This document shows positions 15,677-24,997 of a stretch of 59,705 bases of DNA, piece after piece. Location of the stretch: NCBI GenBank assembly GCA_030652215.1, contig JAUSBC010000016.1, forward strand, positions 1 to 59,705, given 5' to 3'. The stretch's first letter is position 1, and every line of letters starts with the position of its first letter. Position numbers and translations under genes: made by a program. The notes below the pieces were generated by a model. It was given only the letters and a program-made list of their open reading frames with translations, was not told where the DNA came from and ran no database searches. The DNA comes from Sideroxyarcus sp. GTDB taxonomy: Bacteria; Pseudomonadota; Gammaproteobacteria; Burkholderiales; Gallionellaceae.

Positions 15677-15951
15677 CGTCGCCGATCTATCTCGATTACA
15701 ACGCGACCACACCGGTGGCGCTGGAGGTGGCCGATGCGATCCAGCCGTTCCTGGACGTGCATTTCGGCAATCCTTCCTCGACGCATGTATATGGTTTGTC
15801 CGCCCGGCAAGCCGTCGCCGAAGCACGCGCATCGGTCGCCGAGCTTATCTATGCCAGGCCGAATGAAATTGTGTTCACCGGCAGCGCAACCGAAGCCAAC
15901 AATATTGAATTTGAGTTAGTACGTTGTATTCATGCCTGCCTGTTGGCCTGA
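15673..15951 (+). pseudogene. Cysteine desulfurase (NifS/IscS-like) N-terminal fragment
   Basis: The first ~77 codons are a clear class V aminotransferase start: PIYLDYNATTPVALEVADA, HFGNPSSTHVYG and NEIVFTGSATEANN. After ATEANN, which in intact enzymes continues NLAL toward the PLP region, the frame reads unrelated residues to a stop at 15949-15951. The PLP lysine and the active cysteine are missing, so no activity is expected. The ATG overlaps the MFS stop, so the lost gene was once coupled to the permease. Confidence 0.85.
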
Positions 15952-16028
15952 TTTTTTGTGGATAAAAGGTACAACAAGAACACGCCGCCAGAAAACTCCA
16001 CGACGTGCGACAGGCAGACCTACCGCCC

Positions 16029-16337
16029 TCATAACTGCCCCTGCCGCTCTACCGAAACCAGTTGATAGGTGCCGCGCCCGGCCAGGCCACAGTCCGCAGC
16101 GCGCAACGCCAGCAGTACAGCATCCACATCCTCATCCCTGAGCAGAATATCGACGCGCACGTGCGGGGTGTAGCCGATTACGCGGTCGCGTGCGGAAAGC
16201 GACGGATCGTACTCGTCCTGCGTGGTGTGCCCTTCAACCTGGGTGAACGTAAATCCCGTCACTTGCTCAAGGCCGTGCAGGGTATCGGCCAACGCCCGTT
16301 GAATATCGGCGTGGACAATCAACGTGAGATTCTTCAT
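16029..16337 (-). CDS. DUF3240 (PII-like) protein of the metal efflux operon
   Basis: This 102-residue protein has an N-terminus (MKNLTLIVHADIQRALADTL), a central TGFTFTQVEGH segment, the strand HVRVDILLRDEDVDAVLLAL and a tail of GRGTYQLVSVERQG. The pattern fits a ferredoxin-like PII fold as in DUF3240 proteins, which commonly accompany CusA/CzcA pumps. A regulatory, metal- or ligand-sensing role toward the pump is inferred. Its ATG overlaps the pump's stop by four bases. Confidence 0.75.
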   Translation of the reverse strand: MKNLTLIVHADIQRALADTLHGLEQVTGFTFTQVEGHTTQDEYDPSLSARDRVIGYTPHVRVDILLRDEDVDAVLLALRAADCGLAGRGTYQLVSVERQGQL

Positions 16338-19300
16338 ATTTTTCTCCTTTGCGAATTCCGGATGCGCTGCTCAGAACGTGTCTCGATCCAAGCATAGAGT
16401 GTGGGCAGCAACACCAGCGTCAGCAGCGTGGAGGTGAACAGCCCGCCGATCACCACCACGGCCAGCGGCCGTTGCAGCTCTGATCCGGGTCCGGTGGCCA
16501 GCAGCATCGGCACCAGGCCGAGACTGGCGATGAGCGCCGTCATCAACACCGGCCGCAAGCGGCGTTCCGCGCCTTCCTGCACCGCTTGCAGCACCGTGCG
16601 CCCGGTTTCGCGCAGTTGATTGATGTAGGCCACCATCACCACACCGTTCAGCACGGCCACGCCGAACAGCGTGATGAAGCCCACCGAGGCCGGCACCGAC
16701 AGATACAGCCCGGAAAAGAACAGGCTCACCACGCCGCCGATCAATGCAAACGGGATGTTAAGGATGATGAGTCCCGCCTGGCGTATCGAGCGGAAGGTCG
16801 AGAACAGCATGAAGAAGATCAGCGCGATCGACACCGGCACGACCACCCCCAGGCGCTGCGCTGCGCGCTGCTGATTCTCGAACTGCCCGCCGTAGTCGAT
16901 GCGGTAACCTTCCGGCAGTTTCACCTCGCGGCCGATGGCTGCCCTCAGTTCTTCGACGAAACTCACGACATCGCGCCCCTCGACGTTGGTGCGCACAGCG
17001 ACAAGGCGCCGCGCCGCTTCGCGCTGGATCAGCACCGGTCCGTCGACTTCGCTCACATCGGCGACTGCACCGAGCGGCACCATCGCGCCGCCGGCGGTTT
17101 TGATGTGGAGCGCCTTGATTGCCGCAGGCGAGGCACGCGCCGCCTCAGGGTAGCGCACCAGCACGCCAAAGCGCCGGCTGCCTTCGATGATCTCGGTCAC
17201 CACCTTGCCGCCGACTGCGGTTTCGACCACGGCATTCACGTCCTCGTTATTGAGACCGTAACGCGCGAGTTTGTCCGAGTTGATGGCGACCGTGAGATAA
17301 CCCTGCCCGGAAAGGCGCGCCCGAAATATGTCGCTGGCACCCCGGGTACGCTGAACGATTTCCTCGATCTTGCCGGACAGTTCTTCAAGCACGGCGAAAT
17401 CGTCACCGAAGAGTTTGATGGCGACATCGGCCCGCACCCCGGAGAGCATTTCCGAAACGCGCATGTCGATAGGCTGACTAAAGCCCGCCTCGACGCCCAG
17501 TTCCTCGAAGGGGGCCAGTTTCTCTCGCAACTTTTCCTGAAAGACTTCCAGATCGTAGCCCCAATCCGCGCGCGGTTTGGTTTGCAGGAAACAGTCGGTC
17601 TGATAGAAACCCATCGGATCGAGCTGCAGTTCGTCGGCGCCGCTGCGGCAGATCATGCCGGTGACCTCCGGAATTTCCAGTATGGCTTTCTGGATCGGCC
17701 GGTCCAGTGCAAGCGATGCTTCGAGCGAGATGTCGGATGCCTTTTCGAGGTTCACGACGGTTTTTCCCTCGTCCATCGTGGGCATGAATTCCTTGCCGAT
17801 GAAGGGAAACAACGCAGCAGCAGCCAGCAGCAGCACAAGCGCCCCGGCCACCGCGCTCTTGCGGTACTCAAGCGCCCAACGCATCGTCGGCAGGTAAACG
17901 CGCTTGATTGCGGCCAGCAAGCGGTCTTCGCCGTGTGCGCCGGAGCGCATGAGGAAGCTTGCCAGCACCGGAATCACGCTGAGCGACAGCAGCAGTGAAG
18001 CCATGAGGGCGAATACGATGGTCTGCGCAAGCGGCCCGAACATGCGGCCTTCGAGCCCGGTGAGCGAGAAAAGCGGCAAGAAAACGATGACTATGATCAG
18101 GATGCCGGACAGCACCGGGGTGGAAACATCAACCGTGGCGCGATACACCAGATGCAATCGGTTCACCCCCTTGGGTGCATGCGCCAGTTGCGTATGCACG
18201 TTCTCAACCACCACCACTGCCGCATCCACCAGAATGCCGATGGCAATCGCAAGACCGCCGAGCGACATGAGGTTGGCGCTGACGCCGAACAGTTTCATCA
18301 GGATGAAGGTGAACAGTACCGTCAACGGCAGGATCAGCGCCACGGTAAGTGCCGCGCGCAAATTGCCGAGCAGCACGATCAGCACCAGGATCACCAGCAC
18401 CACCGCCTCGCCAAGCGCCTTCTCCACCGTGAGTACGGCTTCGTCAATCAGATCGGTGCGATCATAGTATGACTCGATGGAGAGGCCTTTCGGCAGGGTG
18501 GGCGCAAGACGTGCGAGCTCTTGCTTGACCGCTTCCGCCACGATGCGGCTATTGGCGCCGACACGCAACAGCACGAGACCGGTCACGATTTCGCCTGCGC
18601 CATCCGCCGTGACGCCGCCGTAGCGCACCAGCGCCCCCTCCTCCACTCGCGCGACATCGCCAATGCGCACCGGCACGCCGCTGCGCGTCACGACGGTAAT
18701 GCGGCGAATGTCGCCGGCGTTCACGAGTTGCCCGACGGTGCGCACCAGCAGCATTTTGTTTTCGCGGTTGACGCGATCTCCGCCGGCATTGCGGTTATTG
18801 CGCGCGATGGCGTGTTCCAGATCGTCGATGGCCAAACCTTGTGCGGCGAGTTTGCCGGGATCGGGGCGCACTTCGAATGCGCGCACAAAGCCGCCCATCG
18901 CATTCACGTCGGCCACCCGGTCCACGGCGCGCAATTGCGGCCGGATCACCCAATCCTGGATGGTGCGCAGTTCGCTGCTCGAATAGCTCTCGCCCCGGAC
19001 GCGATACATATAGATGTCGCTCAAGGGAGTGGCTATCGGCGCGAGTACCACTTCGGCATCCTGCGGCAAGGCATCCTTCGCCTGGTTCAGTCGCTCCGCC
19101 ACCTGCTGGCGTGCCCAGTAGATGTCGGTACCGTCCTCGAAGTCGATAACGATATTGGAGATCGCATATTTGGTGGTCGAGCGCAGCAGTTTCAGGCGCG
19201 GGATGCCCTGCATCTCCGTCTCGATCGGAAAAGCGATGCGCGACTCGACTTCGGTCGGTGCAAGACCGGGCGCCTTGACGAGCACCTGCACCTGCGGCGG

Positions 19301-19429
19301 CGAAATGTCGGGAAAGGCGTCGATAGGAAGCGTATGGAACGCCCACAGCCCGCCTGCGACCACCGCCACGGCGACAAGCAACATCATCAGGCGCTGAATC
19401 AGCGCAAAACGGATCAAGGATGCAATCAT
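16334..19429 (-). CDS. Heavy-metal RND efflux pump (CusA/CzcA family)
   Basis: At 1031 residues this is full length for an inner-membrane proton-driven RND pump, with twelve helices and two large periplasmic loops. TM4 carries GILVDAAVVVVENVH (~400-412), with the aspartate and glutamate typical of heavy-metal RND proteins; the DAAxV form is like CusA rather than the DGAVV form of CzcA. This favours monovalent Cu/Ag, but periplasmic methionine ligands were not aligned. The N-terminal PIDAFPDISPPQVQV motif is classic. The gene overlaps the outer-membrane factor gene upstream by four bases, leaving no room for the membrane-fusion (CusB/CzcB) gene that normally lies between them. Confidence 0.93.
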   Translation of the reverse strand: MIASLIRFALIQRLMMLLVAVAVVAGGLWAFHTLPIDAFPDISPPQVQVLVKAPGLAPTEVESRIAFPIETEMQGIPRLKLLRSTTKYAISNIVIDFEDGTDIYWARQQVAERLNQAKDALPQDAEVVLAPIATPLSDIYMYRVRGESYSSSELRTIQDWVIRPQLRAVDRVADVNAMGGFVRAFEVRPDPGKLAAQGLAIDDLEHAIARNNRNAGGDRVNRENKMLLVRTVGQLVNAGDIRRITVVTRSGVPVRIGDVARVEEGALVRYGGVTADGAGEIVTGLVLLRVGANSRIVAEAVKQELARLAPTLPKGLSIESYYDRTDLIDEAVLTVEKALGEAVVLVILVLIVLLGNLRAALTVALILPLTVLFTFILMKLFGVSANLMSLGGLAIAIGILVDAAVVVVENVHTQLAHAPKGVNRLHLVYRATVDVSTPVLSGILIIVIVFLPLFSLTGLEGRMFGPLAQTIVFALMASLLLSLSVIPVLASFLMRSGAHGEDRLLAAIKRVYLPTMRWALEYRKSAVAGALVLLLAAAALFPFIGKEFMPTMDEGKTVVNLEKASDISLEASLALDRPIQKAILEIPEVTGMICRSGADELQLDPMGFYQTDCFLQTKPRADWGYDLEVFQEKLREKLAPFEELGVEAGFSQPIDMRVSEMLSGVRADVAIKLFGDDFAVLEELSGKIEEIVQRTRGASDIFRARLSGQGYLTVAINSDKLARYGLNNEDVNAVVETAVGGKVVTEIIEGSRRFGVLVRYPEAARASPAAIKALHIKTAGGAMVPLGAVADVSEVDGPVLIQREAARRLVAVRTNVEGRDVVSFVEELRAAIGREVKLPEGYRIDYGGQFENQQRAAQRLGVVVPVSIALIFFMLFSTFRSIRQAGLIILNIPFALIGGVVSLFFSGLYLSVPASVGFITLFGVAVLNGVVMVAYINQLRETGRTVLQAVQEGAERRLRPVLMTALIASLGLVPMLLATGPGSELQRPLAVVVIGGLFTSTLLTLVLLPTLYAWIETRSEQRIRNSQRRKI

Positions 19430-20697
19430 GGTGCAACTCCCGGCGAAGGATTGAGCACAGAGATTCCGGACGCCAGGCGCAAATCGGCAGCAGCGAGCGC
19501 GCTTTCATATTGCAGTTCGAGGTGGCGCGCGCGGGCATCGAAAAAGGAATTGTTGGCATCCACCAGAGCCAGCACATTGAGTTCGCCTGCAGCAAAGCCA
19601 CGGCGCGTGAGTGTGTACAACTCGCGCGCGGGTTCGAGCAGCTTGAGGCGCAGCCGCTCGGTCTGCCCGAGCAGTTGTGCCAGTTGCGTGTGCGCTTGCT
19701 CCAGGCGGCTGCGGGCATCGCGGCTGAGCGCATCGAGCTTGGCCCGTGCGCGTTCGGCATCGGCACGCGCCTGGGCAAGCTTGCCATTGCCGGTATTCCA
19801 CAGGGGGATTTCCACGCTGACGCCCACGCCGGTCACGTTGCGCCGCTCGCCGCCGATATAGTTGCGCTCGCTGTACAGGTTCAGCACGGGGTCGGCGAAG
19901 CGTTGCGACTCGGCGACCGCTATCGCCGCCTGAGCAGCATCGGCCTCCTTGCGTGTCGCCGCCAGTGCCGGATGGTCATCCAATGCGCGAACCAGCGTTT
20001 CCGGATTAACGGGCGTTGCCGCAGGCAACAGCGCAGCCGGTTCTGCCGGCGCTCCAGCCGGAAGCGCAAGCAGCGCACGGAAATCAATGAGTGCTTTCTG
20101 CCATTCCCGCTCCGCCACGACCAGTGCCTGGCCGGCCTCTTCGTTCAGTATGGACAGCCGTTGCCGTTCGAGTGGCGTGAGATAGCGTACCAGCCGGTCC
20201 GCTCCGAACTTGCGCGAGGCGTTGGGGGATTCGGCAACGAGTTGCAGCCGTTCTTCGGCAAGCGTGCGTTGGGCTGTTGCCATTTGCAGCGCATGAAAAA
20301 CACGGGCGACTTCGCGTTCGAGCAGCAGTTGCTGGTAACGAAGATTCGCGTTTGCACTCGCAAGGTTCGCCTCGGCAACGGTGCGCTGCCGCGCGAGACG
20401 CCGCATCGGCAATGGCTGGCTCAGTGCGATGCCGGACATATTGATTCCGCCGCGCCCTTCCTCCAGTCCGAGCCGGTCGTCGGCATTCAGGTCAAGCGTC
20501 GGATTCGGCCAAGACCCGGCCTGACTCAGCTCGGCCGTGCGCCCGCTGATGTCAGCCTCGGCGGCACGCAGTTCGGGCGCCACGTCGAGTGCACGCTTTA
20601 CGCTGTCTGCGAATGTCCACGCGGCAGCCGTTGGCTGTGCATGAACAGGAAAGGAAATAAATGCCGCCAACCCCAGCGGCAATAGATATCTGAGCAT
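19426..20697 (-). CDS. Outer-membrane efflux factor (CzcC/CusC-like, TolC family)
   Basis: This 423-residue protein has a signal peptide (MLRYLLPLGLAAFISFPVHA) and the long coiled-coil pattern of OEP proteins, with two repeats (about 30-215 and 225-415) such as AVAESQRFADPVLNLYSERN. It forms the trimeric outer-membrane duct of a tripartite metal pump. It is the second gene of the operon, after the histidine-rich protein and before the RND pump. It lacks an N-terminal lipobox cysteine, unlike CusC, and is closer to CzcC in that respect. Confidence 0.88.
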   Translation of the reverse strand: MLRYLLPLGLAAFISFPVHAQPTAAAWTFADSVKRALDVAPELRAAEADISGRTAELSQAGSWPNPTLDLNADDRLGLEEGRGGINMSGIALSQPLPMRRLARQRTVAEANLASANANLRYQQLLLEREVARVFHALQMATAQRTLAEERLQLVAESPNASRKFGADRLVRYLTPLERQRLSILNEEAGQALVVAEREWQKALIDFRALLALPAGAPAEPAALLPAATPVNPETLVRALDDHPALAATRKEADAAQAAIAVAESQRFADPVLNLYSERNYIGGERRNVTGVGVSVEIPLWNTGNGKLAQARADAERARAKLDALSRDARSRLEQAHTQLAQLLGQTERLRLKLLEPARELYTLTRRGFAAGELNVLALVDANNSFFDARARHLELQYESALAAADLRLASGISVLNPSPGVAP

Positions 20698-20786
20698 CGA
20701 ATTCTCCTGATGAAACGAAAAAGGAATTCGGCGAGACGATGGCGTCGCTTAGTGCGACATGAGATTACAAGGTGCGTCCCGCCGGA

Positions 20787-21128
20787 TCAGACGGGCATTG
20801 ACCTGGGGGGGTGATAGGGAGGAGTCTGAACTGTCGGGACGAAAGCCCCGGGTGGAGATGCAAAATGGAGCCGTTTTCCCTCAAACGGTGTCACACCGAC
20901 ACCGTCGGGCAAGATATAGGAAAAACTGGGGTGGGCATGGTCATGGCAGGAATATTGATCCGCAGTGCCGGTGCCGGGCGAAGGAGCATCGTGATCGTGG
21001 CTATGATGTCCGATATGCAAACCGTGGGTATGCGTCTGCTCCAGCGCGTCGCACACGCCCACCGCTGTCGCGTTAGCCGCGTTCAGCGAGAGCAATAGGG
21101 CGAGGAAAAAAAACAGGCAGGTGCGCAT
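20787..21128 (-). CDS. Small secreted histidine-rich protein (CzcI-like)
   Basis: About 113 residues with a signal peptide (MRTCLFFFLALLLSLNAANA), then a histidine cluster: THTHGLHIGHHSHDHD and SCHDHAHPSF. Small periplasmic proteins of this kind stand at the head of czc/cus operons and are thought to sense or buffer metals. The ATG at 21128 starts exactly at the signal peptide; an upstream in-frame start would add seven unlikely residues. The gene reads into the outer-membrane factor after ~90 bases. Confidence 0.65.
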   Translation of the reverse strand: MRTCLFFFLALLLSLNAANATAVGVCDALEQTHTHGLHIGHHSHDHDAPSPGTGTADQYSCHDHAHPSFSYILPDGVGVTPFEGKRLHFASPPGAFVPTVQTPPYHPPRSMPV

Positions 21129-21583
21129 GACCGGAGTGTGCCATATCAATTTTCAAAGTCAATGACGGGGACACCTACCGGCTTGCTACGGCGCGAGTCG
21201 CGCGGTTTCCGGCACTCGGCATTGCATGTGTTGCGCGAATCGCTGAAGGAACTCCGTTCGGCTGAAGGCTGACGGCGTGGGTACCAACGACGTGCCCAAT
21301 CTGCCCTGTTTTGAAAACCCCTATCCGCATCAGGCCGAATGCCGTGCCTGCATCACGAACATCAAATTTGCGTTAATTTTTTGTGCTGTTTTTTTGACCA
21401 GAAACGATTTGAGCCAACCGTAACATGATCAAGACGCAAAACTACATTGTTCACCGTATTGTTGGAGTAGAACATCGTTGTTAGTGTTGGATCGCAGGTG
21501 TTTTATTTTCCGTCGATCCAGTGTTGGCCGTAGCGTAATCGGCTCCTGAATCCGACCCACAATTAACGGGACATGGTCAATAC
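21129..21583. other. Intergenic region upstream of the GGDEF-EAL gene
   Basis: This 455-base gap between divergent genes holds the CDF tail fragment (21210-21272) and then AT-rich sequence from ~21360 to 21520, likely the promoter region of the gene at 21584. I found no clear -35/-10 pair or palindrome there. Confidence 0.5.
21210..21272 (+). pseudogene. 3' end of a CDF transporter gene (fragment)
   Basis: Twenty codons read RHSALHVLRESLKELRSAEG then TGA. They repeat the end of the small CDF protein encoded at 7803-8423 (RSAMHVLRESFKELRVARD) with several base changes. Nothing upstream matches the rest of that gene. It lies next to a metal-efflux operon, so it may be the relic of a CDF gene once linked to it. 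Confidence 0.75.
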
Positions 21584-24500
21584 ATGCTACGGCCTTTCGA
21601 AATCAAAAAACGTCATGTGGTTATATTCTTGCTGTTGCTCCTGCTCGCCTGGGTAACGGCGGCCTGGCATATCTCGAAACAACACTTCGCCCATGAGTTC
21701 GAATCCCTGATCGAGAAGAACCAAATCCGCGCCCAAAACAATTCTCTGGACTTGGCCGACAGCTTCCGCCGGAATCTGCATTTTGTCGCGGGCATTCCAA
21801 ACGCTTTCCAGCATGCGGTGCGGGTCGGGAACGCGGTCAACAAATTCGGACCGAATCCGCATCCCTCGGATTTGGCCCGGGACGATACGCTCAAACGCTG
21901 GGCTGCCGACCCGGTGCTGAACGATCTGAACGCCTATCTGGAGTTGATCCAGGGTTCGCTGGGTATCGATTTGATCTATGTGGTCAACGCCGCAGGGGAT
22001 TGCATAGCGGCAAGCAACTGGAACATTCCCGGCACCCCGATCGGGACGAATTTCGCAGACCGCCAGTGGTTCGCCGAGGCGCGCAACGGCCGCCGCAGCA
22101 TGCAACATGCCATGGGCCAGACCACCAATATCCCCGGGCTGTATTTTTCGGCACCTATCGAAGTGAACGGCCGTTTCATGGGCGCCCTTGTTTCCAAGAT
22201 CGACCTGAATTCTCTGTCGTTCCTGACGAGCAATGCGGACGCCTATGTGTCCGACTCCAACGGCGTCGTTATCCTCGCGCATGACCCGGCTAAATTGATG
22301 ATGACCGTTGCCAACGCAACAGTGGATGGCATGAGCACGCTGGACAAGCTGTCCCAATACCAGAAGTTCAGTTTTTCCAGAATCGGAGACGAGCCCTGGA
22401 AAGGCTTTCCCGATAGCCGACTGCAAAAAAGCAAGGGGGACGACCTCCCGCATATCCTGGCCTCGACTGCGTTGCCGGAATACGGACTGACAGTGCACAC
22501 GGAAAGCGACCTGACCACTTTCCCGCTCCTCGAACGGCAGCAACAGGGGTATTTCGCGCTGATTGGTTTGCTGGGCTGCATTGCGATCCTGATTGCCGGG
22601 GCCGTATATTTCTATCTGCGTTCCGTGCGCAAAGCACGAAACACGCTGATGGAGAGCGAAGAACGTCTGAAACTGCTGCTGTCCTCGGTCAACAACGGCA
22701 TCTGGGGACTGAGCACGGACGGTAAGACCACTTTCGTCAATTATTCCGCGGCCAGCATGCTCGGCTATTTGCCGGATGATCTCATCGGCAAATCCATGCA
22801 TGACACCGTGCATCACTCGCATGCCGACGGTACACGCTGCGAGTCCGGCAATTGCCCGATGCATGCCACGCTGAGCGACGGCAAACCCCGCGTTGAAATC
22901 GACGAAGTGCTATGGCGCAAGGACGGCAGCAATTTCCCGGTCAGCTTCTCTTCCTACCCCGTGCTGCGCGAGGGCGTGCTGGAGGGCGCGGTGGTGGTGT
23001 TTGAAGACACATCCGAACACAGGCAGAAGGACGAAGCGCTGAAACTGGCCTCTTCCGTCTATCAGGCAAGCAACGACGGCATTCTGGTGACGGACGAAAA
23101 CAATTGCATCATGGACGTCAATCCGGCATTCACACGCATCACCGGGTACACGCTGGAAGAGGTTCGCGGCAAGAATCCCGCCATCTTCCAATCCGGCAAA
23201 CACGACCCGGCGTTTTACGAGCAAATGTGGCAATCCATACATGAATCCGGGCATTGGCAAGGCGAGGTGTGGGATCTGCTGAAGAACGGCAACCTGCATG
23301 CAAAGTGGCTCAGCATCAGCGTCATTCGCCGCGCCGACGGCAGCGTTTTCAGATATGTGGGGCAGTTTTCCGACATCACGGAAAAGAAGCGCCAGGACGA
23401 CCTGATCTGGGCACAAGCCAACTTCGACATGCTGACCAACCTGCCGAACCGCCGCCTGTTTTCGGACCGTTTCCGGCAGGCGATTTCCTCCACCTCCCGC
23501 AGTGGACAACACGGCGCGCTGCTTTCGCTCGACCTGGATCAGTTCAAGCGGCTGAACGACACTTTCGGCCACAGCATGGGCGACAAGCTGCTGATCGAAG
23601 TGGCAAACCGCCTGCGCGCCTGCGTGCGCGAAGAGGACACCATTGCCCGCATGGGCGGAGACGAATTCCTGATCGTGCTGAACCGGCTGAGCGGCGACAG
23701 CAACGGGGCAGCCATCCAGGCCGAAGCGATCGCGGAAAACATCCGCCACGAATTGAGCCTGCCCTACCAACTGGATAACACCGAGCACTACACCAGTTCC
23801 AGCATCGGCATCATCCTGTTCCGCGGCCATTCGGACACCCAGGAAAGATTGCTGGCCCATGTGGATGCCGCCATGTACCAGGCAAAGGCCAAAGGACGAA
23901 ACACGATTTGCTTCTTCGATGCCTCCATGCAGGAAACACTGGAACAGCGCAACCAACTGGAAAGCGCGCTGCGCACGGCGCTGGAGCGCAACGAACTCAC
24001 GCTGCACTACCAGGTGCAGATGAATTGCTCGGGCCGGCCTATCGGTGCAGAAGCCCTGCTGCGCTGGACCCATCCCCAACTCGGCAGCGTGCCGCCCGCC
24101 CAGTTCATTCCGGTTGCCGAAGAGTCGGGCCTGATCCTGTCCATAGGCAATTGGGTTCTGCAGGCGGCATGCGCGCAACTGCTCCGCTGGCAGGACGACC
24201 CGATACTGGGCAGCCTCAGCATTGCGATCAATGTCAGTGCCCGGCAATTCCGCGAAACCGCCTTCGTCCCCCAGGTGCGCGATGTGCTGCGCACGTATGG
24301 CATCGACGCGACGCTGTTAAAGCTGGAACTGACGGAAAGCATGGTGCTGGACAATATCGACGACAGCATCCGCAAAATGACGGAACTGAAGCAACTGGGC
24401 GTGAAGTTCGCCATGGACGATTTCGGAACCGGGTATTCGTCGCTGTCCTACCTCAGCCGCCTGCCCATCAGCCAACTCAAGATCGACCAGTCATTCGTGC

Positions 24501-24721
24501 GCGATATCACCACCGACCTGCAAGACGCGGCCATCGTGCAGACCATCATTTCGATGGCGCGCAGCCTGGGCATGGATGTAATTGCAGAGGGTGTGGAGAC
24601 CGAAGCGCAGCGCGAGTTTCTGGAATTGCGGGGCTGCGTTGCCTACCAGGGATATTTGTACGCCGAGCCCGTTTCCATAGAAGAGTTCGAGAGCAGGCTA
24701 TCGCAACTGCTCGTCTTTTAG
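21584..24721 (+). CDS. Membrane c-di-GMP protein: dCache-like sensor, PAS-PAS-GGDEF-EAL
   Basis: At 1045 residues the domains run in order: TM1 (~12-30); a large periplasmic sensor (~35-325) with the LIYVVNAAGDCIAAS and FADRQWFAEA pattern of double-Cache domains; TM2 (~325-347); PAS (~360-480); PAS (~485-605, with DVNPAFTRITGYTLEEVRGKNP); GGDEF (~615-780); and EAL (~800-1040). The cyclase motif MGGDEF (~690) is intact and preceded by an RxxD inhibitory site (REED). EAL motifs are also intact: GAEALLRW, NVSARQF, ELTESM, DDFGTGYSSL, AEGVET. It could both make and break c-di-GMP. The ligand of the sensor is unknown. It stands alone. Confidence 0.92.
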   Translation: MLRPFEIKKRHVVIFLLLLLLAWVTAAWHISKQHFAHEFESLIEKNQIRAQNNSLDLADSFRRNLHFVAGIPNAFQHAVRVGNAVNKFGPNPHPSDLARDDTLKRWAADPVLNDLNAYLELIQGSLGIDLIYVVNAAGDCIAASNWNIPGTPIGTNFADRQWFAEARNGRRSMQHAMGQTTNIPGLYFSAPIEVNGRFMGALVSKIDLNSLSFLTSNADAYVSDSNGVVILAHDPAKLMMTVANATVDGMSTLDKLSQYQKFSFSRIGDEPWKGFPDSRLQKSKGDDLPHILASTALPEYGLTVHTESDLTTFPLLERQQQGYFALIGLLGCIAILIAGAVYFYLRSVRKARNTLMESEERLKLLLSSVNNGIWGLSTDGKTTFVNYSAASMLGYLPDDLIGKSMHDTVHHSHADGTRCESGNCPMHATLSDGKPRVEIDEVLWRKDGSNFPVSFSSYPVLREGVLEGAVVVFEDTSEHRQKDEALKLASSVYQASNDGILVTDENNCIMDVNPAFTRITGYTLEEVRGKNPAIFQSGKHDPAFYEQMWQSIHESGHWQGEVWDLLKNGNLHAKWLSISVIRRADGSVFRYVGQFSDITEKKRQDDLIWAQANFDMLTNLPNRRLFSDRFRQAISSTSRSGQHGALLSLDLDQFKRLNDTFGHSMGDKLLIEVANRLRACVREEDTIARMGGDEFLIVLNRLSGDSNGAAIQAEAIAENIRHELSLPYQLDNTEHYTSSSIGIILFRGHSDTQERLLAHVDAAMYQAKAKGRNTICFFDASMQETLEQRNQLESALRTALERNELTLHYQVQMNCSGRPIGAEALLRWTHPQLGSVPPAQFIPVAEESGLILSIGNWVLQAACAQLLRWQDDPILGSLSIAINVSARQFRETAFVPQVRDVLRTYGIDATLLKLELTESMVLDNIDDSIRKMTELKQLGVKFAMDDFGTGYSSLSYLSRLPISQLKIDQSFVRDITTDLQDAAIVQTIISMARSLGMDVIAEGVETEAQREFLELRGCVAYQGYLYAEPVSIEEFESRLSQLLVF

Positions 24722-24809
24722 GGAAGTGCTGATTTATTCCTCCCTTCGTGGTTAAGTAGTGACTTAGCACAGGGGCATCGTGCTTAGTCAATACTTAGTA
24801 GTTCCATCA

Positions 24810-24944
24810 GAGCTTGTCGAACCATGAACGGAGGAATAAATCGATTCAACCAGGTAACTCCAATGCCCTTCGACAGGCTGAGCGTGTGCTGTTGGGGCGA
24901 ATGCCCCTTACAGCCACGGCCCCCTTGCGGGTGCAGGGCGAACG
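24810..24944. repeat. Interrupted CTTCGACAGGCT-type REP element
   Basis: GAGCTTGTCGAACCATGAACGG at the left and CCCTTCGACAGGCTGAGC with CAGGGCGAACGG at the right are the arms of a repeat type common in proteobacteria. The right unit is split at ~24883-24932 by a two-hairpin mini-element: GGGGC-GAAT-GCCCC, then TACAGCCACGGCCCCCTTGC GGGT. The same kind of element interrupts the unrelated palindromes at 428 and 29386. Confidence 0.7.
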
Positions 24945-24997
24945 GATTAAAGCAACGCTTCCTTGGCCTTCCGGACGGCGCCGCAGAAAACCGCGCA

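Noticed and set aside
16586..19861. Long plus-strand open frames opposite the RND pump and outer-membrane factor
   Set aside because: They are rich in His, Arg, Gln and Asp as expected from the reverse complement of GC-rich coding DNA, and have no domain of their own.
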